64,000 bases of DNA from CAYPGT01 sp964512985 (GCA_964512985.1 CAZELI010000004.1:18961-82960); one strand, 5' to 3'; positions 1 to 9,604 are shown, counted from the stretch's first letter. The notes: generated by a model from the letters alone, not told the origin. Numbers and translations are program-made.

Positions 1-1422
1 CCGAATTTAACCTACGAACTCTTGCCATTTAGATTTATTAAATTAGATGATACACGGTACGTTCTTACGAATGAAGTTGGGGAATTTTTATTACTTGATA
101 GAGAAACTTTAGTTGATTTTGTACATAGAAAACTAGAGCCAAATTCTTCTATATACAATGATTTGAAATCAAGACATATGTTAATTGATTCTGATTCAAA
201 TGTTGCATTAGATTTACTTGCACTTAAGTATAGAACTAAGATGCAGTTTGTCGAAAATTTCACAAGCTTACATCTTTTCATAACTACCTTACGTTGTGAC
301 CATTCATGTCCTTACTGCCAGGTTTCTAGACAAAGTGAAGATAGGTTAGCCTTTGATATGACCACCGAAATTGCTGATAAAGGTATTGAGTTTACTTTTC
401 GTAGTCCTTCACCATCAATAAAAATAGAATTTCAAGGTGGAGAATCTCTTCTTAACTTTGATCTAATCAAATATATTGTATCGAAGGCAAAAGAAAAAAA
501 TGAAATTGCACAAAAAGAACTTGGGTTTGTTATAGCAACAAATCTATCTCAGGTAACAGATGAAATTTTAGAATATTGCCATGAACATAGTATTTTAATT
601 TCTACTTCTTTAGATGGACCGGAAGATTTACACAATAAGAATAGACCAAGACCTGGTAATGATAGCTATCAAAAAACTATAGAAGGTATTAATAAGGTCA
701 AGGAATTTTTAGGACCAGATCAAGTCTCAGCATTAATGACAACGACGCTTGCTAGTCTATCCAGACCTAAAGAAATTATAGATGAATATATAAGACAAGG
801 ATTCAGATCAATTTTCCTTAGGTCCCTTTCTCCATATGGCTTTGCTATTAAAACAAAAAGTTATGATTTATACGATACCGATACTTGGCTAGATTTTTAT
901 AAAGAGGGGCTTGATTATATAATTCAGCTTAATAAGGATGGCTTTTTCTTTGTTGAAGAATACACTTCATTAATTCTAAATAGGATGCTTACGCCTCTAG
1001 GCACTGGCTATGTTGATTTACAATCCCCTGCTGGAGTTGGTATTAGTGTAATTGTTTTTAATTATGATGGTGATATATATGCTTCTGATGAGTCAAGGAT
1101 GCTTGCAGAGATGGGTGAGACAAAATTTAAGCTAGGTAATTTGCTCAATAACACTTATGAAGAGATTATGCTCTCCGATACTTTACTAGATACCTTGGAA
1201 TCATCTATAGCTGAAAGCGTTCCTATGTGTAATGATTGTGGATTTCAACCTTATTGTGGTAGTGAACCTGTTTATCACTATGCAACCCAAAAAGATATTA
1301 TTGGTAATAAGATGCTTAGTGGCTTTTGCAAAAAGAATATGACAATATTCAAGCATCTTATAACTCTGTTATCAGATGATAAGGAAGCTCGGGAAATATT
1401 AATGAGGTGGATTAGAGTTTAA
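1..1422 (+). CDS. hxsB: His-Xaa-Ser system radical SAM maturase HxsB (5' end off window)
   Basis: Radical SAM peptide-modifying enzyme of the Hxs system, predicted to act on a His-Xaa-Ser repeat precursor. Counting from the TTG at 22, the cluster-binding triad is C92, C96 and C99 in the context LRCDHSCPYCQVSR, which I recognise as typical of HxsB. A GGES motif follows, and a SPASM-like C-terminal cysteine region (MCNDCG, PYCG, FCKKN) lies near residues 408-446. The frame stays open to base 1 and reads into a leader resembling the family N-terminus (YELLPFRF), so the TTG is probably not the start and the gene likely begins before the window. HxsC follows after 3 bases. The usual partner hxsD would be expected upstream and is not visible. 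The family call is from memory of the motifs. Confidence 0.85.
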   Translation, partial: PNLTYELLPFRFIKLDDTRYVLTNEVGEFLLLDRETLVDFVHRKLEPNSSIYNDLKSRHMLIDSDSNVALDLLALKYRTKMQFVENFTSLHLFITTLRCDHSCPYCQVSRQSEDRLAFDMTTEIADKGIEFTFRSPSPSIKIEFQGGESLLNFDLIKYIVSKAKEKNEIAQKELGFVIATNLSQVTDEILEYCHEHSILISTSLDGPEDLHNKNRPRPGNDSYQKTIEGINKVKEFLGPDQVSALMTTTLASLSRPKEIIDEYIRQGFRSIFLRSLSPYGFAIKTKSYDLYDTDTWLDFYKEGLDYIIQLNKDGFFFVEEYTSLILNRMLTPLGTGYVDLQSPAGVGISVIVFNYDGDIYASDESRMLAEMGETKFKLGNLLNNTYEEIMLSDTLLDTLESSIAESVPMCNDCGFQPYCGSEPVYHYATQKDIIGNKMLSGFCKKNMTIFKHLITLLSDDKEAREILMRWIRV

Positions 1423-1425
1423 ATC

Positions 1426-2586
1426 ATGCTTAATCTAGCTACAAAAGATATACGCTCCCTTACTAAAGTCACTTTAGAAGATAGTTTCATTGCTAAGTTA
1501 ACAACAAACCAACTGGCTCCATTACCTCTTAAAGAGAAGCAAATTCTCTTAGTAAAGCCTGAAACTACAATTCAGAAGGGCTATAAAGCATATTTTGTCT
1601 TTGAGGATGATGCGATTGCAATTGACAACTTTGACGTTGATAATGTTTTTGTACTACCAAATGACCAATACTATCTCGATGATGGAGATGTAATCAAATT
1701 TGAGCCACGAGGTTTAAGATTAAAGTCTATATATAGAAAGAACTCTAACCATAATGCAATGTTAGTAACTGAGCGTTGTAATAATTATTGCTTGATGTGT
1801 TCTCAGCCACCAAAAGATATTAATGATAGTTATATTGTTAATGAACTTTTAGAAGCCATTCCTCTCTTTGATAGAACCACCAAGGAAGTAGGTATCACTG
1901 GTGGTGAGCCAACTCTGCTAGGTGATGACTTACTAAAAATCCTCAATACCTGTAAAAACTATTTGCCAGAGACAGCTTTACATATGCTGTCTAATGGTAG
2001 GAATTTCGCAAATATAGGTTTTGCTGAAAAGATAGCGAGTATTAATCATCATGATTTCATGATTGGGATACCCTTATATTCTGATATATCTAATATTCAT
2101 GATTATGTAGTCCAGGCTGATGGTGCTTTTGATGAAACTATAAGAGGGATTATAAATCTAAAAAAATATGGACAACGAGTCGAGATTAGAGTTGTTATTC
2201 ATAAGCAAACATATGAACGATTACCTCAACTTGCTGAATTTATAACTCGTAATTTGCTCTTTGTGGATCATGTTGCCTTAATGGGTCTTGAAATGATGGG
2301 TTTTACCAAAGCCAATATAGATGATCTTTGGATTGATCCTATTGAATATCAATCTCAACTAGTACAAGCAGTTGAAACGTTAGCTAGATTTAGAATGAAT
2401 GTTTCTGTATATAATCATCAGCTGTGCCTGCTTGATAAAAAGCTTTGGTCCTTTAATCGTAAAAGTATCTCTGATTGGAAAAATGAATATATGCCAGAGT
2501 GCGAGCCTTGTACCAAGAAAGAAGAGTGTGGTGGTTTCTTCAGTTCGGCAAAGCTCAGATATAGTGAATACATTAAACCCTTATGA
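1426..2586 (+). CDS. hxsC: His-Xaa-Ser system radical SAM maturase HxsC
   Basis: Second radical SAM maturase of the Hxs pair. The triad C118, C122, C125 lies in ERCNNYCLMCSQPPK, followed by the SAM-binding GGEP motif (GITGGEPTLLG) around residue 157 and a C-terminal cysteine pair region (CEPCTKKEECGG) that may bind an auxiliary cluster. The N-terminal ~110 residues form a separate beta-rich segment, as in the family. The gene starts three bases after hxsB and its TGA overlaps the next ATG (ATGA), so the genes are probably translationally coupled. The modification chemistry of the Hxs system is unknown to me. Confidence 0.85.
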   Translation: MLNLATKDIRSLTKVTLEDSFIAKLTTNQLAPLPLKEKQILLVKPETTIQKGYKAYFVFEDDAIAIDNFDVDNVFVLPNDQYYLDDGDVIKFEPRGLRLKSIYRKNSNHNAMLVTERCNNYCLMCSQPPKDINDSYIVNELLEAIPLFDRTTKEVGITGGEPTLLGDDLLKILNTCKNYLPETALHMLSNGRNFANIGFAEKIASINHHDFMIGIPLYSDISNIHDYVVQADGAFDETIRGIINLKKYGQRVEIRVVIHKQTYERLPQLAEFITRNLLFVDHVALMGLEMMGFTKANIDDLWIDPIEYQSQLVQAVETLARFRMNVSVYNHQLCLLDKKLWSFNRKSISDWKNEYMPECEPCTKKEECGGFFSSAKLRYSEYIKPL

Positions 2587-2885
2587 ATAAATACACTGCT
2601 GTTGTTATAAGTATTGGCATTCTAGTTTTATCCTCATTAGGAAAAAGCTATCTTGCGATAAAAGAAAAAGAAATTGATGGTCAAAGAGATGCTCAAAGAT
2701 ATGAATTATTTCTCAATCCAAATGTTGGTAGGTTTCAATATTTACTTGATAAGAAAACGGGTAAGGTTTGGCAAGCCACAACATATACTGATATAAAAGG
2801 GCAACCTACTGTTTGGGCATACATGTCTAAAATTGATAATGATGATCAGTTGATAGAGCTTGCAAGATTAAAAGAAGGACTATGA
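2583..2885 (+). CDS. small single-pass membrane protein of the Hxs operon
   Basis: A 100-residue protein with one N-terminal hydrophobic segment (about residues 5-22, VVISIGILVLSSLGKSYLA) and a soluble C-terminal part with the phrase YLLDKKTGKVWQ, which resembles the short beta-hairpin repeats seen in many secreted proteins. It is not recognised as HxsA or HxsD and has no His-Xaa-Ser repeats. It overlaps hxsC and the next gene by 4 bases on each side, so it is very likely part of the same operon. It could be an accessory anchor, a diverged substrate or an unrelated passenger. Confidence 0.65.
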   Translation: MNKYTAVVISIGILVLSSLGKSYLAIKEKEIDGQRDAQRYELFLNPNVGRFQYLLDKKTGKVWQATTYTDIKGQPTVWAYMSKIDNDDQLIELARLKEGL

Positions 2886-3211
2886 AACAATATTATGAGA
2901 CTCATTCTATGAGAATTAATCGAAGTGATTGTTTCCCCAAGTGGCTTTTTCGGATAGAAGTTATAGCTTTGTTGATAATACTGAGTAGTTGTTCTACATA
3001 TCACAATAGTTCTGATCAAGCATATGATGATGCGTGGGATGAAACTAAAAATGAAATTCGCTATAAGATTGATCCTAACTATAGGGATAAGTACAACGAT
3101 GCTGAGGCTGAGCGATATGAATACGATCAAGGTTGCTATGATGCTGATAGTTCTAATCCTCCGAAAAGTGATACCGAAATGTACATGCAGGGATACGAAG
3201 ATTGTAACTAA
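2882..3211 (+). CDS. small acidic lipoprotein, Tyr/Asp rich
   Basis: A 109-residue unrecognised protein. A hydrophobic stretch ends in a lipobox (ILSSC, with C37 as the lipidated residue), so the mature protein is probably a ~73-residue membrane-anchored lipoprotein. The mature part is rich in Asp, Glu and Tyr and ends in CYDAD and YEDCN, giving two cysteines. An internal ATG (Met10) would make a more normal signal peptide. It overlaps the preceding gene by ATGA, so it is the last gene of the hxsBC operon. No His-Xaa-Ser repeat is present, so it is not a classical HxsA precursor. Confidence 0.55.
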   Translation: MKQYYETHSMRINRSDCFPKWLFRIEVIALLIILSSCSTYHNSSDQAYDDAWDETKNEIRYKIDPNYRDKYNDAEAERYEYDQGCYDADSSNPPKSDTEMYMQGYEDCN

Positions 3212-3436
3212 CTACCATAGTTATATGACATTCCAACATTATTACAAGGGAAAAATGCTAACTCTGCAGAGCTTTTAAGTTGGAAATCGTTGACATTTAT
3301 AATCATCGCATGAAGATGGTGAAATCTCGGTTCAAGTTTTTATAAGACCTTAAATTCAGGTACAATACAGACCTTGCGACTTTATGCATCTTTTCAAAAT
3401 AGCTTGGTGATTAATTTGTGATAAGATTCTTCTTTA

Positions 3437-4333
3437 ATGAAAATCAGACTAATACTGTCTTTTATTGTTTTTGTATTTTTTTGCCAAGGATGTTCCAGTC
3501 CCGTACTACTCAACAAAGGTAAGCAACTCATAAAAGAACAAAAGTATTCTGAAGCTATAGCTTTATATACAAATCTGATTAATGAAAATAAATTTATTGC
3601 TGATGCATACTGTGATCGCTCTAAAGCCTATATGCTCTCAAAATCTTTAGATCTTGCATTATTAGATTCTGAAAAATTAGAAGAAATCGAAGGGTTGACC
3701 CCTAGGGTACTGTCTCTTAAGGGACGCATATTAGCAGAAAAAAACTATATGAGTACTGATGCAATTAATCTCTGTAAAGAGTCTCTTCGGAAGGACAAGA
3801 AAAATTTTGACGGATACTTATGCCTTTATGACATATATTATTTAAAATATGATCTTCCACAGACATTATATTGGTTAGATGAAGGTCTAAAGTATTTTCC
3901 GAACAATATTGAACTACTTACACGTAAAGCTAATACTTATACACTTCATCATTTGGATAATGAGAGTATAAAAATTGTCGAACGGATTCTATCACTAAAT
4001 CAGAAAGATAGTAAAGCTGCTGCGAGTCTTTCTCTCTTTGGGCATACATTTGTTTCAAAGGCTAATGGGGATTATAATTTATGTATTAAGTACTCTGATT
4101 CTGCTATAAAATTATTACCAAAATTTAAACATGAATATAATTGGAATCCATATTATGACAAGGCGTTGTGTCAAGCTCAGTCAGGCTTATTGGAAGAGGC
4201 CTTAGAAACAATAAACGCCTCTTTTGTAAATGTTAATAATGGACAAATGCTTGCTGACTTATATGAGCTTAGAGCAAGTGTCTATTATAATATTCGTAAA
4301 GATAGTGCCACAGTATCTCCCGAGGTCTTTTAG
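3437..4333 (+). CDS. TPR-repeat protein, probably exported
   Basis: A 298-residue protein. The N-terminal hydrophobic segment (residues 4-15) ends at C19 (CQGC), an imperfect lipobox, so it is either a lipoprotein or a secreted protein. The rest is built of helical tetratricopeptide-like units: AIALYTNLI, AYCDRSKAYML, ALLDSEKLEEI, LYWLDEGLKYFPNN. TPR arrays mediate protein-protein contacts, and no enzymatic residue is apparent. It lies in the island 225 bases after the Hxs operon, on the same strand. Confidence 0.7.
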   Translation: MKIRLILSFIVFVFFCQGCSSPVLLNKGKQLIKEQKYSEAIALYTNLINENKFIADAYCDRSKAYMLSKSLDLALLDSEKLEEIEGLTPRVLSLKGRILAEKNYMSTDAINLCKESLRKDKKNFDGYLCLYDIYYLKYDLPQTLYWLDEGLKYFPNNIELLTRKANTYTLHHLDNESIKIVERILSLNQKDSKAAASLSLFGHTFVSKANGDYNLCIKYSDSAIKLLPKFKHEYNWNPYYDKALCQAQSGLLEEALETINASFVNVNNGQMLADLYELRASVYYNIRKDSATVSPEVF

Positions 4334-4362
4334 TATGATGCCAATATTTCTTTCAAATAAAT

Positions 4363-5628
4363 ATGATTAATCCTGTTACGCTTCTTTTTGATAAATCTTT
4401 TTTACAGTCACTAACCGTAGATGAATCCGTATGGCTTGATGCCTTTTTTATGACTAATATTTGTCCTTATTTTTATGTCGAAACATTAGCTGATTTAAAT
4501 AAGGAGAGATGCAAAGATGGAGCCAAAGCAGAAGTTAAAAAAATTGCTATGAAGTTTCCGGACAAGAATAGTTACCCAAATATTTTTCACATTACTTTAT
4601 GTGTGAATGAACTATTGGGTCATGGAGTCTCAATGAAAGGACAAGTTATAACTTATCCAGCTCGCAAATTTAATAATAATGGTGAGGTTGGCTTCGCTTC
4701 AGATTCTTCGCCTGAGAATGAAGCATTTCTAAGATGGCAAGAGGGGAAATATCTAGAAATCGAACAGGAGCAAGCAAAAAATTGGAGATCTTTAGTAAAC
4801 TCATTGGATTTGAATAGTATGGCAAAGTCATTTGAAGTATTTAAAATACAGGAAAAAGTTTGTAAGACACTGGAAGACTGTTATGAACTTGCAAGTATGG
4901 TGGTTCATTCCGAAGATTGTAAATTTGACAGAATGAAACTAGCACTTGATTTTCTTCAAGTAAATGATTCTCTAAGATATAAAATTATGGAAAGATGGAG
5001 AATTTATAATTATAAAAATTTAAAATCCTATGCTCCTTACTTGATATTTGTTTTAAAAATAGAATTATTTTTTCAGATAGCTATAATAAACAGAATTATT
5101 GCCCCCGAAAGAAATTCTAATCGACTTGATATCAGCTATTTATTTTATTTACCCTTTGTTAAAATTTTTGTATCAAGTGATAAACAACAACTTAAGTGGG
5201 GTAAGTTTTTTTTAACAGAGGATCAAGAGGTTATCAATGGTAATGATCTTAAAAAAGATCTTGGTGCTCTTAATGAATTTTACAAGAAGACAATTAGTGA
5301 AGAAGAAGCTGAAAAAGGCATCCTGTCGATTGTTGATGGTCCTCCCGAAAATCGAGAGTTTTTAGTTACGAGATTGTGGGATAAATACTATCCTGGCTGG
5401 AAGAAATCTCTAGGCTCAAATAAAATTCAAAAATCAAATGAACCATTAGAACGAATATCACAAAATACTAAAAAGCTACTGGAACAAATGGATGATTCAT
5501 CAATTGATACTCTTGAAGAATTTGATCCTGAAAAGCACACTCATATTTATACAAGAAACGTAAGACGTAAGAGGGGTAGTTGGTATCAAGTTGATAAGAG
5601 GGTTCCTCCTCGACAACAACAGGACTAA
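4363..5628 (+). CDS. PIN-like domain protein, island cargo
   Basis: A 421-residue unrecognised protein. Its first ~45 residues (LLFDKSFLQSL, then FVETLADL) look like the opening strand-helix of PIN/NYN-type nucleases, with D10 in the first acidic position. A later FVSSDK around residue 273 has the look of the second acidic motif of that fold. The middle is helical and the tail is basic (RNVRRKRGSWYQVDKR). A metal-dependent RNase is therefore possible but not shown. Proteins with this N-terminus are, as I recall, common in variable regions. It starts 29 bases after the TPR gene and may be co-transcribed. Confidence 0.55.
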   Translation: MINPVTLLFDKSFLQSLTVDESVWLDAFFMTNICPYFYVETLADLNKERCKDGAKAEVKKIAMKFPDKNSYPNIFHITLCVNELLGHGVSMKGQVITYPARKFNNNGEVGFASDSSPENEAFLRWQEGKYLEIEQEQAKNWRSLVNSLDLNSMAKSFEVFKIQEKVCKTLEDCYELASMVVHSEDCKFDRMKLALDFLQVNDSLRYKIMERWRIYNYKNLKSYAPYLIFVLKIELFFQIAIINRIIAPERNSNRLDISYLFYLPFVKIFVSSDKQQLKWGKFFLTEDQEVINGNDLKKDLGALNEFYKKTISEEEAEKGILSIVDGPPENREFLVTRLWDKYYPGWKKSLGSNKIQKSNEPLERISQNTKKLLEQMDDSSIDTLEEFDPEKHTHIYTRNVRRKRGSWYQVDKRVPPRQQQD

Positions 5629-5647
5629 GATTGACTCTGATGAGTAA

Positions 5648-6220
5648 TTAAAGGCGAGTTTCAAGTGAGTGACTATAAAGAGCCATACGTTCCTGAATAA
5701 CGTAAGTAATCATATCTTTGATCTGTTGATTAGCGCCAGTTATAAATACCTTACGGTCGAAATGCTCTTGACCAGCAGCAATTACAACTTTAGCTATGGC
5801 TTCATCACCAAAAATAGCAGTCATAATTTTTACACCTCTAAAACTTAATTTGGTAAGTATATTGTTTTTAATATTAGACTTAAGTCTTTCATTTAAAGGT
5901 TCTGCTTGGGATCTAGTTTCTAGAACTTTACCAAATCTATTTGCAACTATAATAGTCTCTTTGCCTGCTATGGGTTGATTGATGTCTTCATGCAATTCAA
6001 TTTTGCTATCTAAAATTACCTGTGGATTTTTTACTGTTGGCTCAGCTAATTTTTGTTTCGAATTATTCTTTCTATCTATTTCATCTAGAAGCAAGAAAAA
6101 TCTAAGTAGTCTATCTTGGTATAGTCGTACTTCTTCCTCTGAAATATCACAACCATATACCTCATCGTAATAGGCTTTTAATTTGCTTTTAGTTGATCCT
6201 CTATTCATATAAATTTTCAA
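5648..6220 (-). CDS. hypothetical protein (island)
   Basis: A 190-residue soluble protein that I do not recognise. It is basic at the N-terminus (MNRGSTKSKLKAYYDEVYG), has an acidic helical middle and a C-terminal segment that looks like a small alpha/beta domain (GVKIMTAIFGDEAIAKVVIAAGQ and DRKVFITGANQQIKDMITYVIQERM). No signal peptide or membrane segment is seen. It lies 25 bases downstream of the PD-(D/E)XK-like gene on the same strand and converges on the PIN-like gene. Confidence 0.6.
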   Translation of the reverse strand: MKIYMNRGSTKSKLKAYYDEVYGCDISEEEVRLYQDRLLRFFLLLDEIDRKNNSKQKLAEPTVKNPQVILDSKIELHEDINQPIAGKETIIVANRFGKVLETRSQAEPLNERLKSNIKNNILTKLSFRGVKIMTAIFGDEAIAKVVIAAGQEHFDRKVFITGANQQIKDMITYVIQERMALYSHSLETRL

Positions 6221-6245
6221 GAGTCATATTAATCTTTCCAATAAA

Positions 6246-7883
6246 TTATAATTTATTAGGCAAAATCATAGTCATAACTTCATCAAACGTTTCATCAAAA
6301 AATTTATTGCCAATAGGTATTGAAACTCGCTCATAATCATCATTTATAGCTATAAATGAGGCTTTATCAACAGGAGCCGCAAGGTCTTCTAAAGAAAATT
6401 TTCTTGTCTTTAATGCATCAAAATGAATCTCTACTTTATCGAAATCCAAATAGCGAAAAAAGTAATCACTAAGACCTTTCTCCGTTAAAGTTTTTTTGAG
6501 TAATTTACTACCTTCTTTATTATGAGTTATTAACAAAGAACTGGTTTTATTTAGAACCAAAATTGGAATAATTTTCTTAGTAGTCAATTGAGATAACTGC
6601 GTTTCATGATGCTTCAATTGTTCAACGCCATTTTTAATCATATCTAACTGTTCTTGTATCTTTTCTATATTATTAAAATCAAAAAATACAGAATGATTAT
6701 TCAGAACTGTTGATTTTACTTCTAGAATATATATGACTTCATCAAATTCTATTTCAAAGTCAACTTTTTTGACTTTGCTTTTCACATCATCATCATCAAC
6801 TCTTTTTACAATGTCAGTTCCGTAAACTTCTTTTAGTATAGTTTCGACATAATTTTGATAAACTCTACCAAAGTAAGATCTAAAATGACGTCTTGGCTTA
6901 TCCTTATCCTTGAACTTTTCAGCATAATAATCATCCAAAAAATCAAATAGTCCCTCATCAAATAGTCGTGTATGCAGTAAATGTGGAGAAGACAATAAAT
7001 ATATAGGCCTCTTATTTATAAGATTTTCCTTAGGACGAATGAAAGGTTTTTTAGTTGAAGGGTTTATTCTTTTAGTCATTTGTTCCAACTTCGAAAAATC
7101 TATTGATTGTGAATTTAATTTTTTATCTAGTTCTCTATATTCCTGATAATTACAGGATAAATAATGTAGGACTGTATTGTATTTTTCTTCTGAAAACAAA
7201 TCTGGATTTCTAGCTTTTAAGTCCTCATCAATCCTAATATCAGTCATATAGCCACTGATAACTCCGGTAGCAATATCCGTTTGAAGATATCGAGCGATTA
7301 CGAAAGATGTCTGTAAATATTGCTCTATATTCATACCATATTCTTGAACAAAGAGATCTTTAGGCTTTGGTAATAAAGGCTCAACAACTGAGGTATGAGC
7401 AAATTCTCTTGAATAAATCAGGAACGATTTAGCGACAAGAGCCTTAATGTCTAAATTTTGGTAAAGTAATTGAGTTTTATTAAACAAAGTCATAAATTGG
7501 ATAAGCCAATATTCTGGGTTTCCCTTATCTTCCTCATTTTCTTTAACTTGCTGAAATTCTTGATCTAATGGAGCGCTCGAAATACCTTCGTAATATAAGC
7601 CAGTTATCTGAGTAAGAATTTTTCCGGCTTGTAAATCCTTACTTAATAAATATCGCTTATGATCAGTAGCACCAGAATGGAGTAGAAGATATGTAGCATA
7701 AGCAAGTCCCTCTAATGTTATATGTTCTTTTGCTTGTTTATCGACAAACGCAAAATTATTCTTAACTCTCTCATCATTATTTCTAGAATAGAATATGAGT
7801 TGAGAAGCTTTTGATATCTCGATTAAAGCATCACGTAGGTTGCATTGTTTCAAAAAGCTTATTAGTGTTTTCTGTTTATTCAT
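6246..7883 (-). CDS. PD-(D/E)XK nuclease-like protein
   Basis: A 545-residue protein. The N-terminal ~340 residues are helical and unrecognised. The C-terminal part holds the pattern VDFEIEFDEVIYILEVKS, where D375, E388 and K390 fit the catalytic D...(E)xK of restriction-endonuclease-like folds, with E347 in a preceding helix (NYVETILKEVYG). By analogy it may be a DNA or RNA nuclease, and a role in defence or element maintenance is inference from the island location. The pattern is short, so a structural match would be needed to be sure. It is followed directly by the 190-residue gene. Confidence 0.6.
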   Translation of the reverse strand: MNKQKTLISFLKQCNLRDALIEISKASQLIFYSRNNDERVKNNFAFVDKQAKEHITLEGLAYATYLLLHSGATDHKRYLLSKDLQAGKILTQITGLYYEGISSAPLDQEFQQVKENEEDKGNPEYWLIQFMTLFNKTQLLYQNLDIKALVAKSFLIYSREFAHTSVVEPLLPKPKDLFVQEYGMNIEQYLQTSFVIARYLQTDIATGVISGYMTDIRIDEDLKARNPDLFSEEKYNTVLHYLSCNYQEYRELDKKLNSQSIDFSKLEQMTKRINPSTKKPFIRPKENLINKRPIYLLSSPHLLHTRLFDEGLFDFLDDYYAEKFKDKDKPRRHFRSYFGRVYQNYVETILKEVYGTDIVKRVDDDDVKSKVKKVDFEIEFDEVIYILEVKSTVLNNHSVFFDFNNIEKIQEQLDMIKNGVEQLKHHETQLSQLTTKKIIPILVLNKTSSLLITHNKEGSKLLKKTLTEKGLSDYFFRYLDFDKVEIHFDALKTRKFSLEDLAAPVDKASFIAINDDYERVSIPIGNKFFDETFDEVMTMILPNKL

Positions 7884-7901
7884 TCATTAGCGGCGATTCT
7901 A

Positions 7902-8270
7902 TCACCATAAACAACCCAATGATTTTTTTGAAGATTTAATGGCTTTAAGGACCTCATGATCCATCTGAACTTGTTTCTGGGCAGTTTCTAAAATTTCTGC
8001 AATAACATTAAACCTCTTTCCCTGAGAGAATGCTTCTTCTGTCATTCTTAAAATATCCACCCTCGCAGATATTTTTTTTGCATAATATTTTTCTTTTATT
8101 CTTAAATCATTACAAGAAGTTTCCCTAATTCCAGAATATAAGTTTTTAGTAGTATCCTTAGTTTCTTTAACATCATTTGCTTGACAGATATAAGAATAAG
8201 TAAGTAATAGTAATAAAGGGATAAGCACTACTTTAAAGTTTCTGATAATCATAACAATAGAGTATAACAT
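7902..8270 (-). CDS. small exported hypothetical protein
   Basis: A 122-residue protein with an N-terminal hydrophobic segment (VVLIPLLLLLTYSYICQA) that reads as a signal peptide. Met7 (MIIRNFK) is an equally good start and gives a more usual n-region. The mature part is helical and charged, with two cysteines (near residues 54 and 120). Unrecognised. It lies just upstream of the nuclease-like gene on the same strand. Confidence 0.55.
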   Translation of the reverse strand: MLYSIVMIIRNFKVVLIPLLLLLTYSYICQANDVKETKDTTKNLYSGIRETSCNDLRIKEKYYAKKISARVDILRMTEEAFSQGKRFNVIAEILETAQKQVQMDHEVLKAIKSSKKSLGCLW

Positions 8271-8354
8271 CTAGATTTTTGATGAAAATATGAGTGATAA
8301 ACAGCAGTTTCTTCGGTAAATTCATCATTCATATCCTATTGAATTTTAAATGCA

Positions 8355-9470
8355 TTACCACCCCTTCATCGCCTCAACTACCTCATCTTCGCTAGTCATC
8401 AAATAACCTTGAGTAGTACTAAGATCTGAATGCCCAGCAGCGATTCTTAGATGGTTCAAAGGGCATCCCTTATTAGCATTAACGGTTATAAAAGTTCTTC
8501 TTAATCCATGTGGAGTAATCTTGACGCCTGCACTCTCAGCTAATCGGTGAATCTTTCTGGCTATAACTTGATTGTCAAATGGCTGCCCGTATCTTCCAAC
8601 AAAAAAATATTCAGAGTTAAATCGGGACCGAGCTTCTAAGTATTCGATAAGAGTATCTTTTAGTTTGTTAGTCATGCCCACAGACCTGTTCTTGTTTCCC
8701 TTGCCTAGATGTACATAAATTCTTTGTTTCTCGAAATCAACATGCTCTAACTTTAAGTTGCACATTTCAGAGTTACGCAAGCCAGTATTAGCCAGAAATA
8801 TAATGATGGTTTTAGAGACTAATTTATCGTATGGTGGATAACAAGGAATAAAATCAATAGTTTGAATAAATTTATTTAGTTCATCCTCTGTCAGAAATGT
8901 TCTCTTAGCCGGAAAAGATGGTCTCGGTCTTAAGCGTTTTAATTTTTCTAAGAAGGTTACATCCATTTGTTCAATCTCTACTAAATATTTGGAAAAACTT
9001 CTAATCGCATCATAGATATTTCTTCTAGTGCTGTAATGAGCAATGGGGACCCGACCAATCGTTTCCCGAACGTTATTAATTGATATTATGGGAGTACTAG
9101 GCCTAGGACCTAGTAAGTCTAGGTATTTGGTTATATAGAGGTGGTAAATATGAGCTGTCCTTGGTGCTATAGGCTTCCCATTGAGCTTTCCAGTAATGCA
9201 CCACTCAATCCAGATATCTATATGCTTTAATATCTCAGCTTTACTTAATTCTTTAGTCTTACGTCTATCCCAGGCTATTTCTCCACGTCTAAGACCCTTA
9301 AAATGCTCTTGCTTCCATTCGTAGTAAGCAGCCTCTTCTATCTGATATGTATAGTGGTTATCTAGCCAAATTTGGCGTGCTGGTAAGGCGTCAGACTTAC
9401 AATATCGCTGTATGGTCCTGTCGCTCAATCCTAGGTCCTTAGCAACCTCTGAAACGCTCATGTAGTGCAT
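8355..9470 (-). CDS. tyrosine recombinase (integrase) with N-terminal MerR/Xis-like helix-turn-helix
   Basis: Site-specific recombinase of the phage integrase family, 371 residues. Catalytic residues are visible: R232 (NTGLRNSEM), K257 or K260 (GKGNKNRS), H321 and R324 (HGLRR), H347 (AGHSD) and the nucleophile Y356 (TQGYL). The SAM-like core-binding domain spans about residues 75-175. The first ~50 residues (VSEVAKDLGLSDRTIQRYCK) form a helix-turn-helix of the kind found in excisionases, so one protein may carry both functions. It lies 134 bases from the 3' end of tRNA-Lys, the usual attachment-site arrangement, and is probably the integrase of the element to its left. Confidence 0.9.
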   Translation of the reverse strand: MHYMSVSEVAKDLGLSDRTIQRYCKSDALPARQIWLDNHYTYQIEEAAYYEWKQEHFKGLRRGEIAWDRRKTKELSKAEILKHIDIWIEWCITGKLNGKPIAPRTAHIYHLYITKYLDLLGPRPSTPIISINNVRETIGRVPIAHYSTRRNIYDAIRSFSKYLVEIEQMDVTFLEKLKRLRPRPSFPAKRTFLTEDELNKFIQTIDFIPCYPPYDKLVSKTIIIFLANTGLRNSEMCNLKLEHVDFEKQRIYVHLGKGNKNRSVGMTNKLKDTLIEYLEARSRFNSEYFFVGRYGQPFDNQVIARKIHRLAESAGVKITPHGLRRTFITVNANKGCPLNHLRIAAGHSDLSTTQGYLMTSEDEVVEAMKGW

Positions 9471-9564
9471 ATTTAACTCCTTTTGTTAAGAGTTAATACG
9501 ACGACATCAACGTCACCTGAACTTTCGAGCTATTACTTAAAAGATGTCGGCTAACATTTAAAAG

Positions 9565-9588
9565 CAAAAAAAAGCACCTTGCGGCGCT
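9565..9588 (-). terminator. intrinsic terminator after tRNA-Lys
   Basis: Read on the minus strand, AGCGCC-GCAA-GGTGCT forms a 6-bp stem (one G-U pair) followed by a run of T. It lies about 17 bases past the encoded CCA of tRNA-Lys. Confidence 0.75.
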
Positions 9589-9604
9589 CTTTTCTTTTAT
9601 TAAA

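Noticed and set aside
2882..3211. Possible HxsA precursor
   Set aside because: There are no His-Xaa-Ser repeats and only one His-Ser dipeptide; lipoprotein features explain the sequence better.
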